64,000 nucleotides of DNA from Drosophila persimilis (lineage: Eukaryota; Arthropoda; Insecta; Diptera; Drosophilidae): NCBI RefSeq assembly GCF_003286085.1, contig NW_020825468.1, positions 62,001 through 126,000 of the forward strand, given 5' to 3'. The position numbers and the translations under genes are program-made. Within the stretch, counting starts at the first letter, position 1. Every line of letters begins with the position of its first letter. Positions 1 through 10,109 of the stretch are shown here, piece by piece. The notes under the pieces are model-generated. The model was not told the DNA's origin and ran no database searches. It saw only the letters and a program-made list of their open reading frames with translations.

Positions 1-154
1 GCTACGCTCGGCCGACGTCGGTAGGCAGACGCAAAGCGGAGATAGCGAAGAGCGAGCTGTCAGAGAGCGTTTAGCAGGGCAAGCACGCGCAAAGCTTTAA
101 AAAACAAGTGAGTGACATAGACATAAGTAACAAACAAAATAAGCGGCTGAGGGC
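1..154 (-). repeat. Partial 3' LTR of the BEL/Pao remnant
   Basis: Bases 1-154 match 2576-2727 with few differences, including the shared GCCGACGTCGGTAGGCAGAC and AAGCGGCTGAGGGC stretches. This is the inner part of the second LTR of the element; the outer part is cut off by the window edge. No clear polypurine tract follows it, which fits a deletion junction here. Confidence 0.75.
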
Positions 155-352
155 TTCTTTACGAAGGCGCCTTGTCGTGATTACATCTTGATCATCGGGA
201 ACCTCTGTAATTGCATAGAATGGCAGGAAATTTGGCAATGTAGAAATTGTTGAAAGTTGAAATTCATTTAGCGTGGATATGTAGGTTTTTAATATATCGA
301 AAAGTTCGCGCTGCATTTCCTGATTCTCCGATTGCAGTTTTTCCACTTGCAC
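71..352 (-). other. Short open frame, possible coiled-coil fragment
   Basis: A 93-codon open frame that overlaps the LTR fragment at its 3' end and the end of the protease fragment at its 5' end in another frame. Residues 1-20 are rich in Q, E, K and L, as in a short coiled coil, and residues 35-65 look protein-like. It may be a displaced part of the same retroelement polyprotein joined by the internal deletion. I do not recognise it and the frame could be chance. Confidence 0.25.
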
Positions 353-1076
353 CTGGCTGCTTCCTGCATTGCAGCTCTAAGTTTTGGTACTCCAGCGTTG
401 TGGGCCGAAAATCGTCATTAGAGATGCAAGAGGAATTTTCAAAAGCGGCTAAAACTGCACGCTTTTTCTCCGAGCTATCAATGCTTCCTGACACTATCCA
501 ACCAAGTTTTGTCTCCTGCAATGTTGGCAATTGGTCTGATAGTCGAATCTGTCCGACGCACATTAAATCGAAGAACAAACCACCACCTATCAACAGATCG
601 ATACGTTGGGGCCTGGAAAAATTAGGATCAGCTAGTTTTAGATTATTCGGCGTGGGCCAATCCTTTGCGTCTAGCCCGAAGTTAGGCTGCATTTCCGTAA
701 TTGAGTTGGTGACAATTGCAGCGAAGGAAGCTCGATAGCTTGCGTCCTGGGATTGTACAACTATATGTACAGACTTGCTCGAAGGTAGAATGGAATCTCC
801 GATACCGGAGATGTTAACATAAGACGAGCGGTGATCCAACTGCAACTGATTAGCAAGTCTAGATGTTACAAAGTTTGCCTGTGATGCAGAATCAAAAATG
901 GCACGACATGGGATAAGTGCTCCATAACGATCTGTTACATGGACGGGGGCAGAAGGTAGCAACACGTTCTGGCTAGGCTGAGATTTCTGACTCGAGGGGG
1001 GAGGGCTAGTATATTTGCTTGCTACTAGGGCACTCGCAGCATCATGCTGGGTCGATTCCGTGCTCGGCGACGGCAA
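264..1076 (-). pseudogene. pol: BEL/Pao protease region (DUF1758-type)
   Basis: The frame encodes the aspartic protease part of a BEL/Pao polyprotein. The segment V-T-D-R-Y-G followed by C-R-A-I-F-D-S-A-S-Q holds the catalytic Asp in D-S-A-S, where this family usually has D-S-G-S or D-E-G-S. The typical downstream block L-A-D-P-N-F, I-D-L-L-I-G and T-K-L-G-W-I-V-S-G follows. These blocks are the same as in the BEL/Pao copies at 33500 and 49300. The reading frame loses similarity after about residue 200 and no reverse transcriptase follows, so the gene is truncated. The missing Gly of the active-site triad suggests decay. Confidence 0.75.
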
Positions 1077-1139
1077 CTCAGAGCCAGCGCCCGACTGTAT
1101 GTGGAGCAGTGTGTGTTGTTTGGCCTAGCAATGCCTTCA

Positions 1140-2032
1140 AAGTCCTGACCTGCACCTCTGCAATTCATGGCCTTTGTTGAGGCCGTTCAAACACAAGCGG
1201 CTCTTCTTTGCTTCTTTGTATCGTTCAAACGCAGAGAGAATGCCTGACATCTAGATATGTAATGCTAGGAGGAATTGCAATGGTTACATGTGGGGTTAGG
1301 ATGGTTGTTACTGGAGGTGATAAGGGTGCCAGGTTTACTTTCTCCCACCTGCTGGCTAGGAATTGTTACCATAGCCGATCCCAAAATTTTCCAGCATCCG
1401 ACATCTTGCTTCCAAGAATGAGGCCATGCTTGACCACCGAGGCAATCCTGACGTCGGCAAGTTCTATTCCCATTTCTCCTTGGTCTTGTGGTCCAATTTC
1501 GTGCCTATGATGACGATCAGCAACCCATCGGAAATCTCCCGCGGGGTCGCCAAGGTCTGAAGTTCACGCAAGTGCGTTCCTCCAAGGAACGAATCGTATC
1601 CAGCGCAGCACCATCTAGACATCCACGAAGATATTGGAATTTTTCGATGATTGGTATGATGGTCTTTGTGCACAATTGTCGAGAACATCGAGTGGAATTC
1701 TAGCCAATCCATGTAGTTCCCACCGAATCGCGGAAGCTGCAACTCGGGCATTCGAGAACGGCCTACACTATTATAGGCGAACAACGACGAATTCCCCTCG
1801 AGAATATGCCGAGCCGTCGAAATCCAGGAAATCCAGCCTTTCAAGGCTCGTTTGAGCGGCATTGAAAATCGGCATTCATTCGCTCGATTTGCTCTAAGCG
1901 AGCTTGAAGTTCTGCCTCATCTAACTCGGCAAGCTCTTCCTTGGTGAGAAAGCGATCCATGGCCTTTAGTTGGCGCGCTACATCACTCGGCATTGCTGCG
2001 TTCGCGACATTGGTAGGCTCAGGTGCTGCCAT
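1140..2032 (-). pseudogene. gag: BEL/Pao gag, broken
   Basis: Translation starts at the ATG at 2032 just inside the leader, giving an acidic helical N-terminus (residues 1-63). A second frame at 1464-1862 holds L-P-R-F-G-G-N-Y-M-D-W-L-E-F, the hallmark of the BEL/Pao gag domain DUF1759. A degenerate zinc knuckle with N-K-G-H and following Cys residues can be read around 1140-1215. At least two frameshifts separate these parts and a large piece of DUF1759 is missing, so no functional capsid protein could be made. Confidence 0.75.
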
Positions 2033-2390
2033 GTTGAGGTTTTAAAAGAGTCACTCAACACGACCGAAAAAGACACCCTGTATATGTATAAACGTGGGAA
2101 CCGGAAGCAAAGGGATTACAGCTAATGCCTTTAGCTGTGCGGCTGTGCGAGCTGTCCGATTCCGCTTTGTACTCCGCTTGTGTGTATTAGTGAGTTCGCT
2201 GCACTGCCTACCGCACTGCACTGACCAAATTGTTGCGACAGAGAAATTAATAGCCAGCAATGCGTGTATGTAGGTGTATGTACATAAGTATGTTTTAGCA
2301 CCGAATTGTGCTTAAACGCCGAAAATTTGCTAAGGCTAACGAATGTCGATCACGAACGATTATTAATTTACACTGAAACTCAGAGATCAC

Positions 2391-2406
2391 GTCGGGGTCA
2401 CCAAAT
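2391..2406 (-). promoter_or_regulatory. Probable primer-binding site
   Basis: On the minus strand this reads ATTTGGTGACCCCGAC directly inside the 5' LTR. The same string lies at the same place in the BEL/Pao copies at 35630 and 52680, which supports it as the tRNA primer site. I could not assign the tRNA with certainty. Confidence 0.55.
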
Positions 2407-2410
2407 TTTA

Positions 2411-2729
2411 TGTGGAGATAATGTTTTTTATTCCCAATCGGCCGACTAATTATTTCGAATTAAATAAAAGTCGGCGCAGAAATAAAATTACGATATGTTC
2501 TTTAATGCGTGACATCCAAATTGCAGGTGTGGCTTGCCTGCCCTTTACATTGCCGCTCCGATCGCTAAGCGCAGATTCGCTCGGCCGACGTCGGTAGGCA
2601 GACGCAAAGTGGAGATAGCGAAGAGCGAGCTGGCATAGAGCGTTTAGCAGGGCAAGCACGCGCAAAGCTTTAACAAACAAATGAATGACATAGACATAAG
2701 TAACAAACAAAATAAGCGGCTGAGGGCCA
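2411..2729 (-). repeat. 5' LTR of the BEL/Pao remnant
   Basis: About 319 bases between the primer-binding region and non-repeated flank. It starts TGTGGAG and ends GGCCA on the plus strand, giving TG..CA ends, and its last 150 bases repeat at the window start. Ends are placed by eye and could move by a few bases. Confidence 0.6.
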
Positions 2730-3009
2730 AGAATTAGGTGCTGTTTGGCAAGCAGCTAATCGGCTGGGTTCTGCTCCGAACACACATTTTTAGCAATATT
2801 ATGTAGGCCGTCTAACCTGGGAATTGCGAAAGCAGCGAAAATTATTGACATTTTTGAGTTTGAAAATATTTTTAATGAGCTGTACTTGAGAGATACTTTA
2901 AGCCATGAACTGCAGCTGCATTTAACTTACATTTGGAAGTGGATAAATCTATATAATCCGAATGGGGTTGACACCTGCAGAAAACTAAGGAAATATTTAT
3001 ATATTCCTT

Positions 3010-3300
3010 AGATTTATTTACAGTTTTTTTTATGGCATGATAATAGAATTATCTATTTTTATTATTAATTACTCAAATATTTATGTTTTATTTATGTCAA
3101 TTATTTAAGTTCAATTTAAATTGTTTTGATCAAAATTATCTTATTATATGTACATATTTTGTAGATTTATTTATAGTACAATGGAATAATAATAAGAATA
3201 TTATGAATTATAATTATTTATATTTCTACTTAATTTTTAAACAATTATTTAAAGTTTAATTTATAATGTTTTGATCAAAATAATATTTCACATTTTATGG
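3010..3300. repeat. Two diverged AT-rich tandem units of about 150 bp
   Basis: The block TAGATTTATTTACAG ... TTGTTTTGATCAAAATTATC is followed by a second block with the same order of words, TAGATTTATTTATAG ... ATGTTTTGATCAAAATAATA. The two halves (about 3010-3160 and 3163-3295) are imperfect copies. No coding function is seen. Confidence 0.5.
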
Positions 3301-4223
3301 CTATCGATATGTAACGTTATCGCCTGTATGTTAATGCAAATATATCGTAGTCTCCATAAATATTCTCTCATTGCGGTTTCAATTATGCGGCTCTTCGTCT
3401 AAGCTTTTATGATGTTTTTGGGGTCTGTGTCCACTTCCACGACGAGGGACACTCAATTTTCAATTGCCACACTTTACTCTCTCCCCCTCTCTCTTTCCTG
3501 CTCTCTCTCTTCCCTGCTCTCGGCTTTGAGGCGGAAATTGAAGACGTTAAGAAAGTTTCAATGTATGGCATCTCTGGGAAATGTTGCGTTGAAATGTGCC
3601 ACGATATTGGCAGGTGCACGTTGGGGCTAACCATTTTGCTGTTTGTCCCCCATTTAGTTGTTTGTTTGTTGATTTCCCGCCCGTTATGCTGCCGTCCGCT
3701 CCTGTTCGCTGCTGCTTCTGCTGCCATTATTATTAGGCTCAAATTGCTGCACTTTGCTGTGCATTTTAATTACCCGGCGAAGAGGCAAAGGCAAAGGCAG
3801 GCGACATCTTTGCATCTCGGAAATGTTGCACAATTTAAACGAAATGCGAAAAGGAAAAGCGAAAACTAGGCAACAACAGCCAAAGGGCGTGGATGGGGAG
3901 GGGGTTGCGGGGGGAGCATCGCTAACAAGTTGCTGCCTCGATGCCTGTCAGGGCCCGTCTTCTGTCTGTCAGTTGCACAGCCGCACCTGCCCCTATGGCT
4001 CCTTCTCTTCTGCTGGGTTTGTGGCATTTCTCAAGGGATTGCAGTCTGGAAAAGTTGGCTTTTCTTTGCATTTAAAATCATACAAATTATTGTCAAAATA
4101 TAAATTATTTTTATTATAAATTACTGTCCAAATCAAAGGCTATCATTCGGGGCGCATAGCTGATGGAAATGGGGTCTTCTGTGAGGGCACAGGCTAGTGA
4201 AACGCATCCTCGCTTGATCCTTG

Positions 4224-4331
4224 ATGATGGCCATCGCGCAGCCCTACTACTTCACGGATCACAACTTTTGTGGAGCTGCACAGTGGCCCATGGGCCAAGA
4301 TCCATCTTCAAGATATTCCAGAAAATTTTAA
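4224..4331 (+). other. 35-codon open frame, unknown
   Basis: A short frame starting ATGATGGCC and ending at TAA has a protein-like composition (aromatic, Cys, Gly, Pro and charged residues in balance). A GTAAAT sequence, compatible with a splice donor, lies at its end. It could be a relic exon of a host gene, or chance. I do not recognise the peptide. Confidence 0.2.
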
Positions 4332-4349
4332 CGGTAAATATTAGCCTTC

Positions 4350-4859
4350 TGTAATCAAAAGTATAATTCCTTGTAATCTTTCTCTGATCTTACGGGAGTT
4401 AACCCTCCGATCTGTTTTATTGGTTCGTGTCTTCTGAATTTAACAATTGTGTTTGGGCTTTCATAAGCCAAAAGCCGCGGAGCTGCGCTGCCAGTGACGC
4501 CGGCAGCGGAGCGGCAGAACTATTTGTTCTTATCTCTTATATGTTAGTATGTATATGTGTGAATATGCTCAGCGCTGTTGGCAGCGAGAGCGCGAGGGAG
4601 GATATATGTGTGTATGCATGTATATTAGTGCCGTCAAGTCATGGGAACATGCTGACGCTGCACTTGGGTCGCTCGAGGCATTCTTGAGTGAATCGTAATA
4701 CGATCACCCCGAATGTCTGGGAATTTATTGTTACGAAACACTGAAACATAGTGTTACAGTGTGTATTCTTTAAGTACCGTCGGTACAGTGGGTATTCGAA
4801 ATAATGAATACTTTATGTGAATGTGTGTATTATATTTAATTTAATATGAGCATACTACA
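4350..4859 (-). repeat. 3' LTR of the 412/mdg1-like element with polypurine tract
   Basis: About 510 bases with TG..CA ends: minus strand TGTAGTATGCTC at the start and TTTTGATTACA at the end. An AATAAA-type poly(A) signal is present near 4415. Just inside, at 4860-4873, TCTCCCTCCTTTTG is the complement of a polypurine tract. The paired LTR is absent from the window. Confidence 0.75.
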
Positions 4860-4962
4860 TCTCCCTCCTTTTGAAAAATAACGTAATCTAATGAAGTTAT
4901 TTTATTTTTAGCTTTTACTATATATGTAGTTATGTATTCTTAAAAAGAAAATTTATATATAT

Positions 4963-5658
4963 AGTTAAATATGCGACACTGCAGTTTGCGTTTTAAAAAA
5001 GATTTTATTCTTTCACTTAAACTTAGTGCACATTGATTAGTTATTTCCCCGACGATGACTTATGTCCGGTGTCTTGAACGGAATTAACTTATGTTGAATT
5101 CTCCGACGGTGTCGCGATTGACGTTTGTCTTGAACAGAACTGCTTTGCCTTCCCGAATGTAGACTATTTATATCATGATGCTCGGCTTGGGATTCGGATT
5201 TGGATTCGGAGGCGTTGGCTTCGACTTCGGCTTCGGAGATGGAGTACGTGACTCGATCGATATGTGGGAAAGGCGGCTTTTGATGAAAGGCTTCCGCTGC
5301 GTATGATCGGTGTTGCATTACTTGGGGGTGGCTGAGAATAGGGCCTCTGATTGGTCAGCTACGATGGCGTGGTTCTTGAGAATCGATTAGTAATTGATCT
5401 CTGAAGAGTGGCGTGATTCTAGTGCGGCTGGATTTTAGTGCGGCTGGATTCTAATGCGGCATCTATTGTTTTATGTTCCACTTCTAGCTTAGGGTGTTTG
5501 TTTACATTGTCTGCAATCGGTTACGCGTGGTCCATTTCGAGCGTGAGATTGTTTATGGGGTTTCGAAGCTGAGAGTGTCGGATTGTTTATAGTAGTGTCG
5601 GTGCAGGGTAATAGACATAGACAAGGGTATGCGGAGCATGGACTATAGATATGTCACT
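4963..5658 (-). repeat. 3' LTR of errantivirus 1
   Basis: The LTR starts AGTTAAATATGCG on the plus strand and ends GATATGTCACT. It matches 19158-19839 except for three substitutions and a block at about 5465-5495. The polypurine tract is the complement of TCCCCCATTG immediately inside (5658-5667). A 93-codon frame inside it is repeated in the other LTR and is not taken as a gene. Confidence 0.9.
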
Positions 5659-5685
5659 CCCCCATTGTTAGATTTAAGCCTGTCC

Positions 5686-8218
5686 TCAGGCGATTATCCT
5701 TGGATATAGTTCAGGTGCGTCTAAAACTGTGCCTGCTGGGGATTCTTCGTCTTCGTCTAAGGATGTTTCTATGTGCGGGTTGGTTTTAGGCTTATTGCTT
5801 TTACTTAGACTAAACAATTTGTAGCTTAATCCTATTATGATTATGACAAATAGTAGTATTAAGCTTACATGTAATACATTATTTAATTGCGTATTTTCTA
5901 TTACGATTTCTTTGGTTTGCAAATAAGACAGTGGTTTAATTTTTGTTACGTTATTGTTGATGTATATGCTCTGTGCAAATTCTGGTATTGAGTTGGATAT
6001 TAAGAATTCGTTTAACTGTACGCTGCAATTATGTATTTTTATACCCGATACTCAAAATGAGTATTGGGGTATATTAGATTTGTGGTAAAAGTGGATGTGT
6101 GTAACGTCCAGAAGGAATCGTTTCCGACCCCATAAAGTATATATATTCTTGATCAGCATCAATAGCCGAGTCGATTGAGCCATGTCTGTCTGTCCGTCCG
6201 TCCGTCTGTCCGTCTGTCCGTCTGTCCGTCCGTCCGTCTGTCCGTCTGTCCGTCCCCTTCAGCGCCTAATGCTCAAAGACTATAAGAGCTAGAGCAACGA
6301 TGTTTTGGATCCAGACTTCTGTGATATGTCACTGCTCCAAAAATATTTCAAAACTTTGCCCCGCCCACTTCCGCCCCCACAAAGTGCGAAAATCTGTGGC
6401 ATCCACAATTTTAAAGATACGAGAAAACTAAAAACGCAGAATCGTAGAAGATGGCTATATCTTCTAGAGTGCAAAATCTGAACCAGATCGTATAATTATT
6501 ACAGCCAGAATCACGAAAACAATTTCACTCTTTCTCGCTCTGTCTCACTCTAACACACAGGTTTCATGGTCGGTTTTGCCAATTGCAAAATATGAGTTCA
6601 AGGATCTCAGAACATATAAGAGCCAGAGCAACCAAATTTGGTATCCACACTCCTGTGATATCGGACCTTGACCGTTTCGTGTCCAAATTTCGCCACACCC
6701 CCTTCCGCCCCCGCAAAGGACGAAAATCTGAGGCAACCACAAATCTCAGAGACTATTAAGGCTAGAGTAACCAAATTTGGTACACACACTCCTCTAAGAT
6801 GTCACTATAAAACGTATATCTCAGAATTTCGCCCCACCCCCATCCGCCCCCACAAAGGACGAAAATCTGTTGCATCCACAATATTGCAGATTTGAGAAAA
6901 CTAAAAACGCAGAATCATAGATAATGACCATATCTATCAGATTGCTAAATCTGGATCAGATCAGATAATTTTTATAGCCAAAAGGAACAAATCAATTTGC
7001 AGTGGCTACGCAGCGCTCGACGTCACGCACAGACTGATTTTCTGTCTCTCTCGCACGCACTCTTTGTCGTGTCGTTTAATATTAGCGGCGTCTGCCGGAG
7101 GAGAGCCATACTGACTTAAAATCGGGTATAACCGTAGAGTTGCGGTGTCCGCAGCAACTCACAACGTTCCCCCTCGTTATTAATGCGTTACCTTCTACTT
7201 TTATTTCTTGGTTTAGGCAATCTTGGTTTAATAAGGTTTTTGGTAATTTCCAAGTTAACAATATATTGGGTTCTATGAAATTTATTTGAAAGTTTTGGTG
7301 TGCCTTGGTGTATGGACATTTTGTTTCTACTTGTTTGACTATTCCTGAAATACATTCGTCATTTATTTTTCGTTTTGATTCTTTTTCATATACCTCGTAT
7401 TCTAGAATGTAATAATTGTTTTGCGTTAGGTCAGTGAGGATGTTATTATCTTCATCTGGATATGGAACAATTTTAAGTATAGGAATATTTCTGATCTCTC
7501 GTGGGATGTTGGAAATTATTAGTATTTCGTTAGTGTCTGATTTCAACCAAGTAGATGATTTAATATTTAATAATTTCTCTGAATCGATGTGTTTCAGGTA
7601 ATCCTGCCTCAATAATTTTGGATTAAAGATACCTAATCTTGTTAGCTGCATGCCTAATTCAATATCCTCTATGTACTCAGTAAAATGTTGAAGGTTAAAT
7701 ATTAATATTTCTAGTTGTTTATTTCTGTCATTATCTTTGTTTAATTTATTGACAACTTCTATGCCGGAATTTACTGCTTGAATTACTAAGTTTAATTCGT
7801 TAACTTGAACATTGTGGCTAGCCAGATTGTCTAATTTCCCTTCTAATTCGACCTTATCATCTTGATCTAACGTTCCAAATAGATATTGTGCCTACTGCAT
7901 TTATAAGGCCTCTTCTGTTTCTTTTGGCTATTTTTATGCCGTTGAATTCGCGTTGCAATTTCTCGACTAAATATTGAACTTGGATTTCGTTATCAAATTG
8001 GGTTGCCTGTTCTAGTAAACTCTGATCGGTATTCGTCCGGTAGCTTGTAGGACGGTGAACATTAGTAAGATTATAATCCTAATTATGTTGTAGCTCCGGA
8101 TTCCCAGTACTCTGTTCGGGTACTCTGCAATTATCGTGTTTACTTGTATTAGATTTCTTCTTTCTTTTGAATTTTGCTTTATAGTGGGTGATTTTTCTAC
8201 CCCTATTCTTTTCTTCAT
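5686..8218 (-). pseudogene. env: Errantivirus envelope gene, interrupted
   Basis: Envelope glycoprotein of an insect errantivirus, split by ISY at 6040-7177. The N-terminal part (from 8218) has a hydrophobic segment near residues 45-60 that fits a signal sequence. The middle part, around 7900, shows a basic R-x-x-R processing site followed by a Gly-rich hydrophobic stretch, then the ectodomain (7178-7651). The C-terminal part (5686-6039) holds a strong transmembrane segment near residues 18-36 of the frame and a short cytoplasmic tail. A short insertion near 7880 shifts the frame just after the processing site, and a stop follows the signal region. With the 1.1 kb Helitron inside, it cannot be expressed. 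Confidence 0.85.
6040..7177 (+). mobile_element. ISY/DINE-1-type Helitron, copy 1, full length
   Basis: The 5' end reads TATACCCGATAC, repeated inverted as GTATCGGGTATA about 60 bases before the 3' end, the subterminal inverted repeats of DINE-1/Helentron elements. A GTCY tetranucleotide tract lies near 6190-6255. Near the 3' end GAGTTGC and GCAACTC form a 7-bp hairpin stem, followed by the end CGTTCCCCCTCGT. There is no target duplication: it sits between T residues in the env gene. No protein is encoded. Confidence 0.85.
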
Positions 8219-9203
8219 AATGTTTTTTGTCTACCTGTCTAATTTCACCCGTCCTTTTGAAAGGATTTGTTACCTTAGACTTAACTAGAGGTGATAGTTT
8301 ATAGCGGGTATCTACTTCATACTCTATGCGGTTTTTATTTAATTGAGTGATTTTATTCACTTTATTTAGTTGGGTGTCGTAATCAGGTGAGCCTGCATAA
8401 ATGAATATATCAGCTGGTGTCCTATTTGTGGTATTATGTTTGGTTTTATGATTATAAGTATAAAGAATTAATTCAAACTTCGTGAATCTATGTTCTGGGT
8501 TATCCTCGCTAGCTATTATTCTTAATTTTTCATTTACTGTTTTATGAAATCTTTCTACGTCAGCTACTCCATTTTTGCTGGAAGTGATCTCTATTTTGAC
8601 ATTTTCCGCATTCAACCATGCTTGCAATGCTGCGCACATAAAGGCTGAATCTTTGTCGGCTTTAATTCCCTGTGGCTTGCCCATTTCGTTAAAGACTTTC
8701 ATGATGGCTCTCTTTGTTTCTAACCAGTCACGACTCTTAACTTCTACAAGGGTAGCGAATTTAGAATATACATCAATGCATGATAGGAATTGTTGATTGC
8801 CTACCAGATAAAAATCCATGACATACTTTTCTCTGATATTTTGTATTTCGGGGGTGATTTCGAAGGTTAGATTGGTGTTACGATGCTCTGTTTTAGCAAC
8901 GTTGCACGTAGGACATTCATTGATAATATTTTGGATTAATTTTTGATAATCGGGGTAGTAGAATTTTCCTTTAAACCAATTAGTGGTCTTTTCGATACCT
9001 GGGTGAAGACGCTCTTTATGCTTCTTCAATATTTGTTCCTTGAATTCGGAGTAGTTCGAAATATCTATGAGTTTGGTATTGGATTTAATCAGTTTTGTGA
9101 AGTGATTTGGACTGATTAGACTGATAGTAATTGATTGGTCGCTCTGTAATTGGAATATAATTTGTATTATCTTCTTGCGCGCTATGGACCGTTGCACAAT
9201 CAC
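8079..9203 (-). pseudogene. pol: Errantivirus integrase
   Basis: 374-codon frame with the integrase order intact. The zinc-binding HHCC domain ends in C-P-T-C (about residue 95). The catalytic triad can be read as Asp in V-M-D-F-Y-L, Asp in K-A-D-K-D-S-A-F and Glu in N-G-V-A-D-V-E-R-F-H-K. A basic C-terminal domain follows. The C-terminus overlaps the env start in another frame, as usual for this group. It is out of frame with the RNase H part upstream (overlap 9085-9203), so the polyprotein is broken there. Confidence 0.85.
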
Positions 9204-9561
9204 TATTAATGGTTTCCCCGAGTAGGTTTTCGTTAATCTTTACTCTTGATAGCGCATCGGCTACATGGTTTTCCTTTCCTGGTAAATGTTTTATTTTGAA
9301 GTCAAATTCATTTAATTTGATCTTCCATCGTTGTAGCTTCATATTTGGCTCCTTGAGGTTATTCAACCAAATCAAGGGTTTGTGATCACTTAATATCTCA
9401 AACGTTCTACCAAACAGGTATGATCTGAAATACTTAGTTGCCCAAACTATGGCTAGTAATTCCTTTTCTATTGCTGAATAATTGATTTCATGTTCGTTTA
9501 AGGTTCTACTTGCATAGCAAATTGGTTTGTGGTCTTGCGACAACACTGCTCCTAATGCAAT
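9085..9561 (-). pseudogene. pol: Errantivirus RNase H fragment
   Basis: The frame carries [25 protein letters not shown] and [16 protein letters not shown], standard for Ty3/gypsy RNase H. The first codons in the open frame (above 9561) belong to the LTR of the inserted BEL/Pao element. The connection to reverse transcriptase, including the first catalytic Asp of RNase H, is lost at this junction. Confidence 0.85.
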
Positions 9562-9945
9562 TGTTACGGCAGAAACCGCAGCGGCAGCTCTAAATATCAC
9601 TGCGCCTAACAGTCCTGAATATCACTGCGCCTAACAGCCCTGAATATCACTGCGTTAACAGCACAAACATTAACAGCGCTGAGCAAAGGGTTAATCAGGG
9701 CGAACGGCAGCTATAGGCGAGAAAAGGAGAAGGCAAGAAAAGAGGAAGAACGAAAACAAAGGCAGCGGAAAAAGCACTGAAGCGGTACAAGTTTTTTAGC
9801 GCTAGCTCGTAGTTTAACACCCGCCCGAATTTGTAAATGAATAAATGAATAAAATAAATCAAACCAATAAAACCGATCTGAAGAACAAAACCACGGGAGG
9901 CGTATTGAACACGGGAGGCTTATCAAACGTACGGCCCCAGATTTG
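9562..9945 (+). repeat. 5' LTR and start of leader, BEL/Pao element 2
   Basis: Starts TGTTACGG. It contains three tandem copies of a 25-26 base unit beginning AATATCACTGCG (9592-9665) and an AT-rich stretch with several AATAAA signals at 9840-9880. The right end of the LTR cannot be fixed because the 3' LTR is truncated; a position before the TGGAGGCGTTGCC string at about 9940 is the best guess. The leader continues to 10109 with no other feature seen. Confidence 0.55.
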
Positions 9946-10109
9946 GAGGCGTTGCCCGGCGCGGCAATATTCTAAAAAACTTTTCCTGCGCAACAGAGAG
10001 CAAATCGAATAATTACGACCGACAGAAAGAAGATCGGCGTGCGACGCAATCAGCTGCGTCACGAGGGATTCGACTTTGCAGGACTGTACAAAAAAGACAC
10101 CGGAGTAAA

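Larger units (their letters stand above)
1..2729 (-). mobile_element. BEL/Pao LTR retrotransposon remnant
   Basis: A decayed BEL/Pao element read on the minus strand. The 5' LTR is at the right (about 2411-2729), followed by a primer-binding region, a gag start at 2032, gag fragments, a zinc knuckle and a retropepsin-like domain down to 264. The right 150 bases of the LTR recur at 1-154 as the remains of the 3' LTR. Reverse transcriptase, RNase H and integrase are missing between the protease and the 3' LTR, so a large internal deletion has occurred. The left end lies outside the window. Confidence 0.8.
2730..4349. other. Non-coding DNA, probable host sequence
   Basis: The only stretch without recognisable transposon sequence. 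It has an AT-rich part (2990-3300), a CT-rich tract with repeated CTCTCT units (about 3476-3520, GAGA-factor-like on the minus strand), and a mixed part with poly-T and CTG runs like Drosophila intergenic or intronic DNA. No long open frame is convincing. It may be a relic of the original host locus. Confidence 0.5.

Noticed and set aside
5037-5318. 93-codon frame as a gene
   Set aside because: It lies within an LTR and recurs identically at 19232-19513; no domain is recognisable.
6180-6260. GTCY repeats as an independent microsatellite locus
   Set aside because: They occupy the fixed internal position of the tetranucleotide tract in every ISY copy, so they belong to the Helitron.
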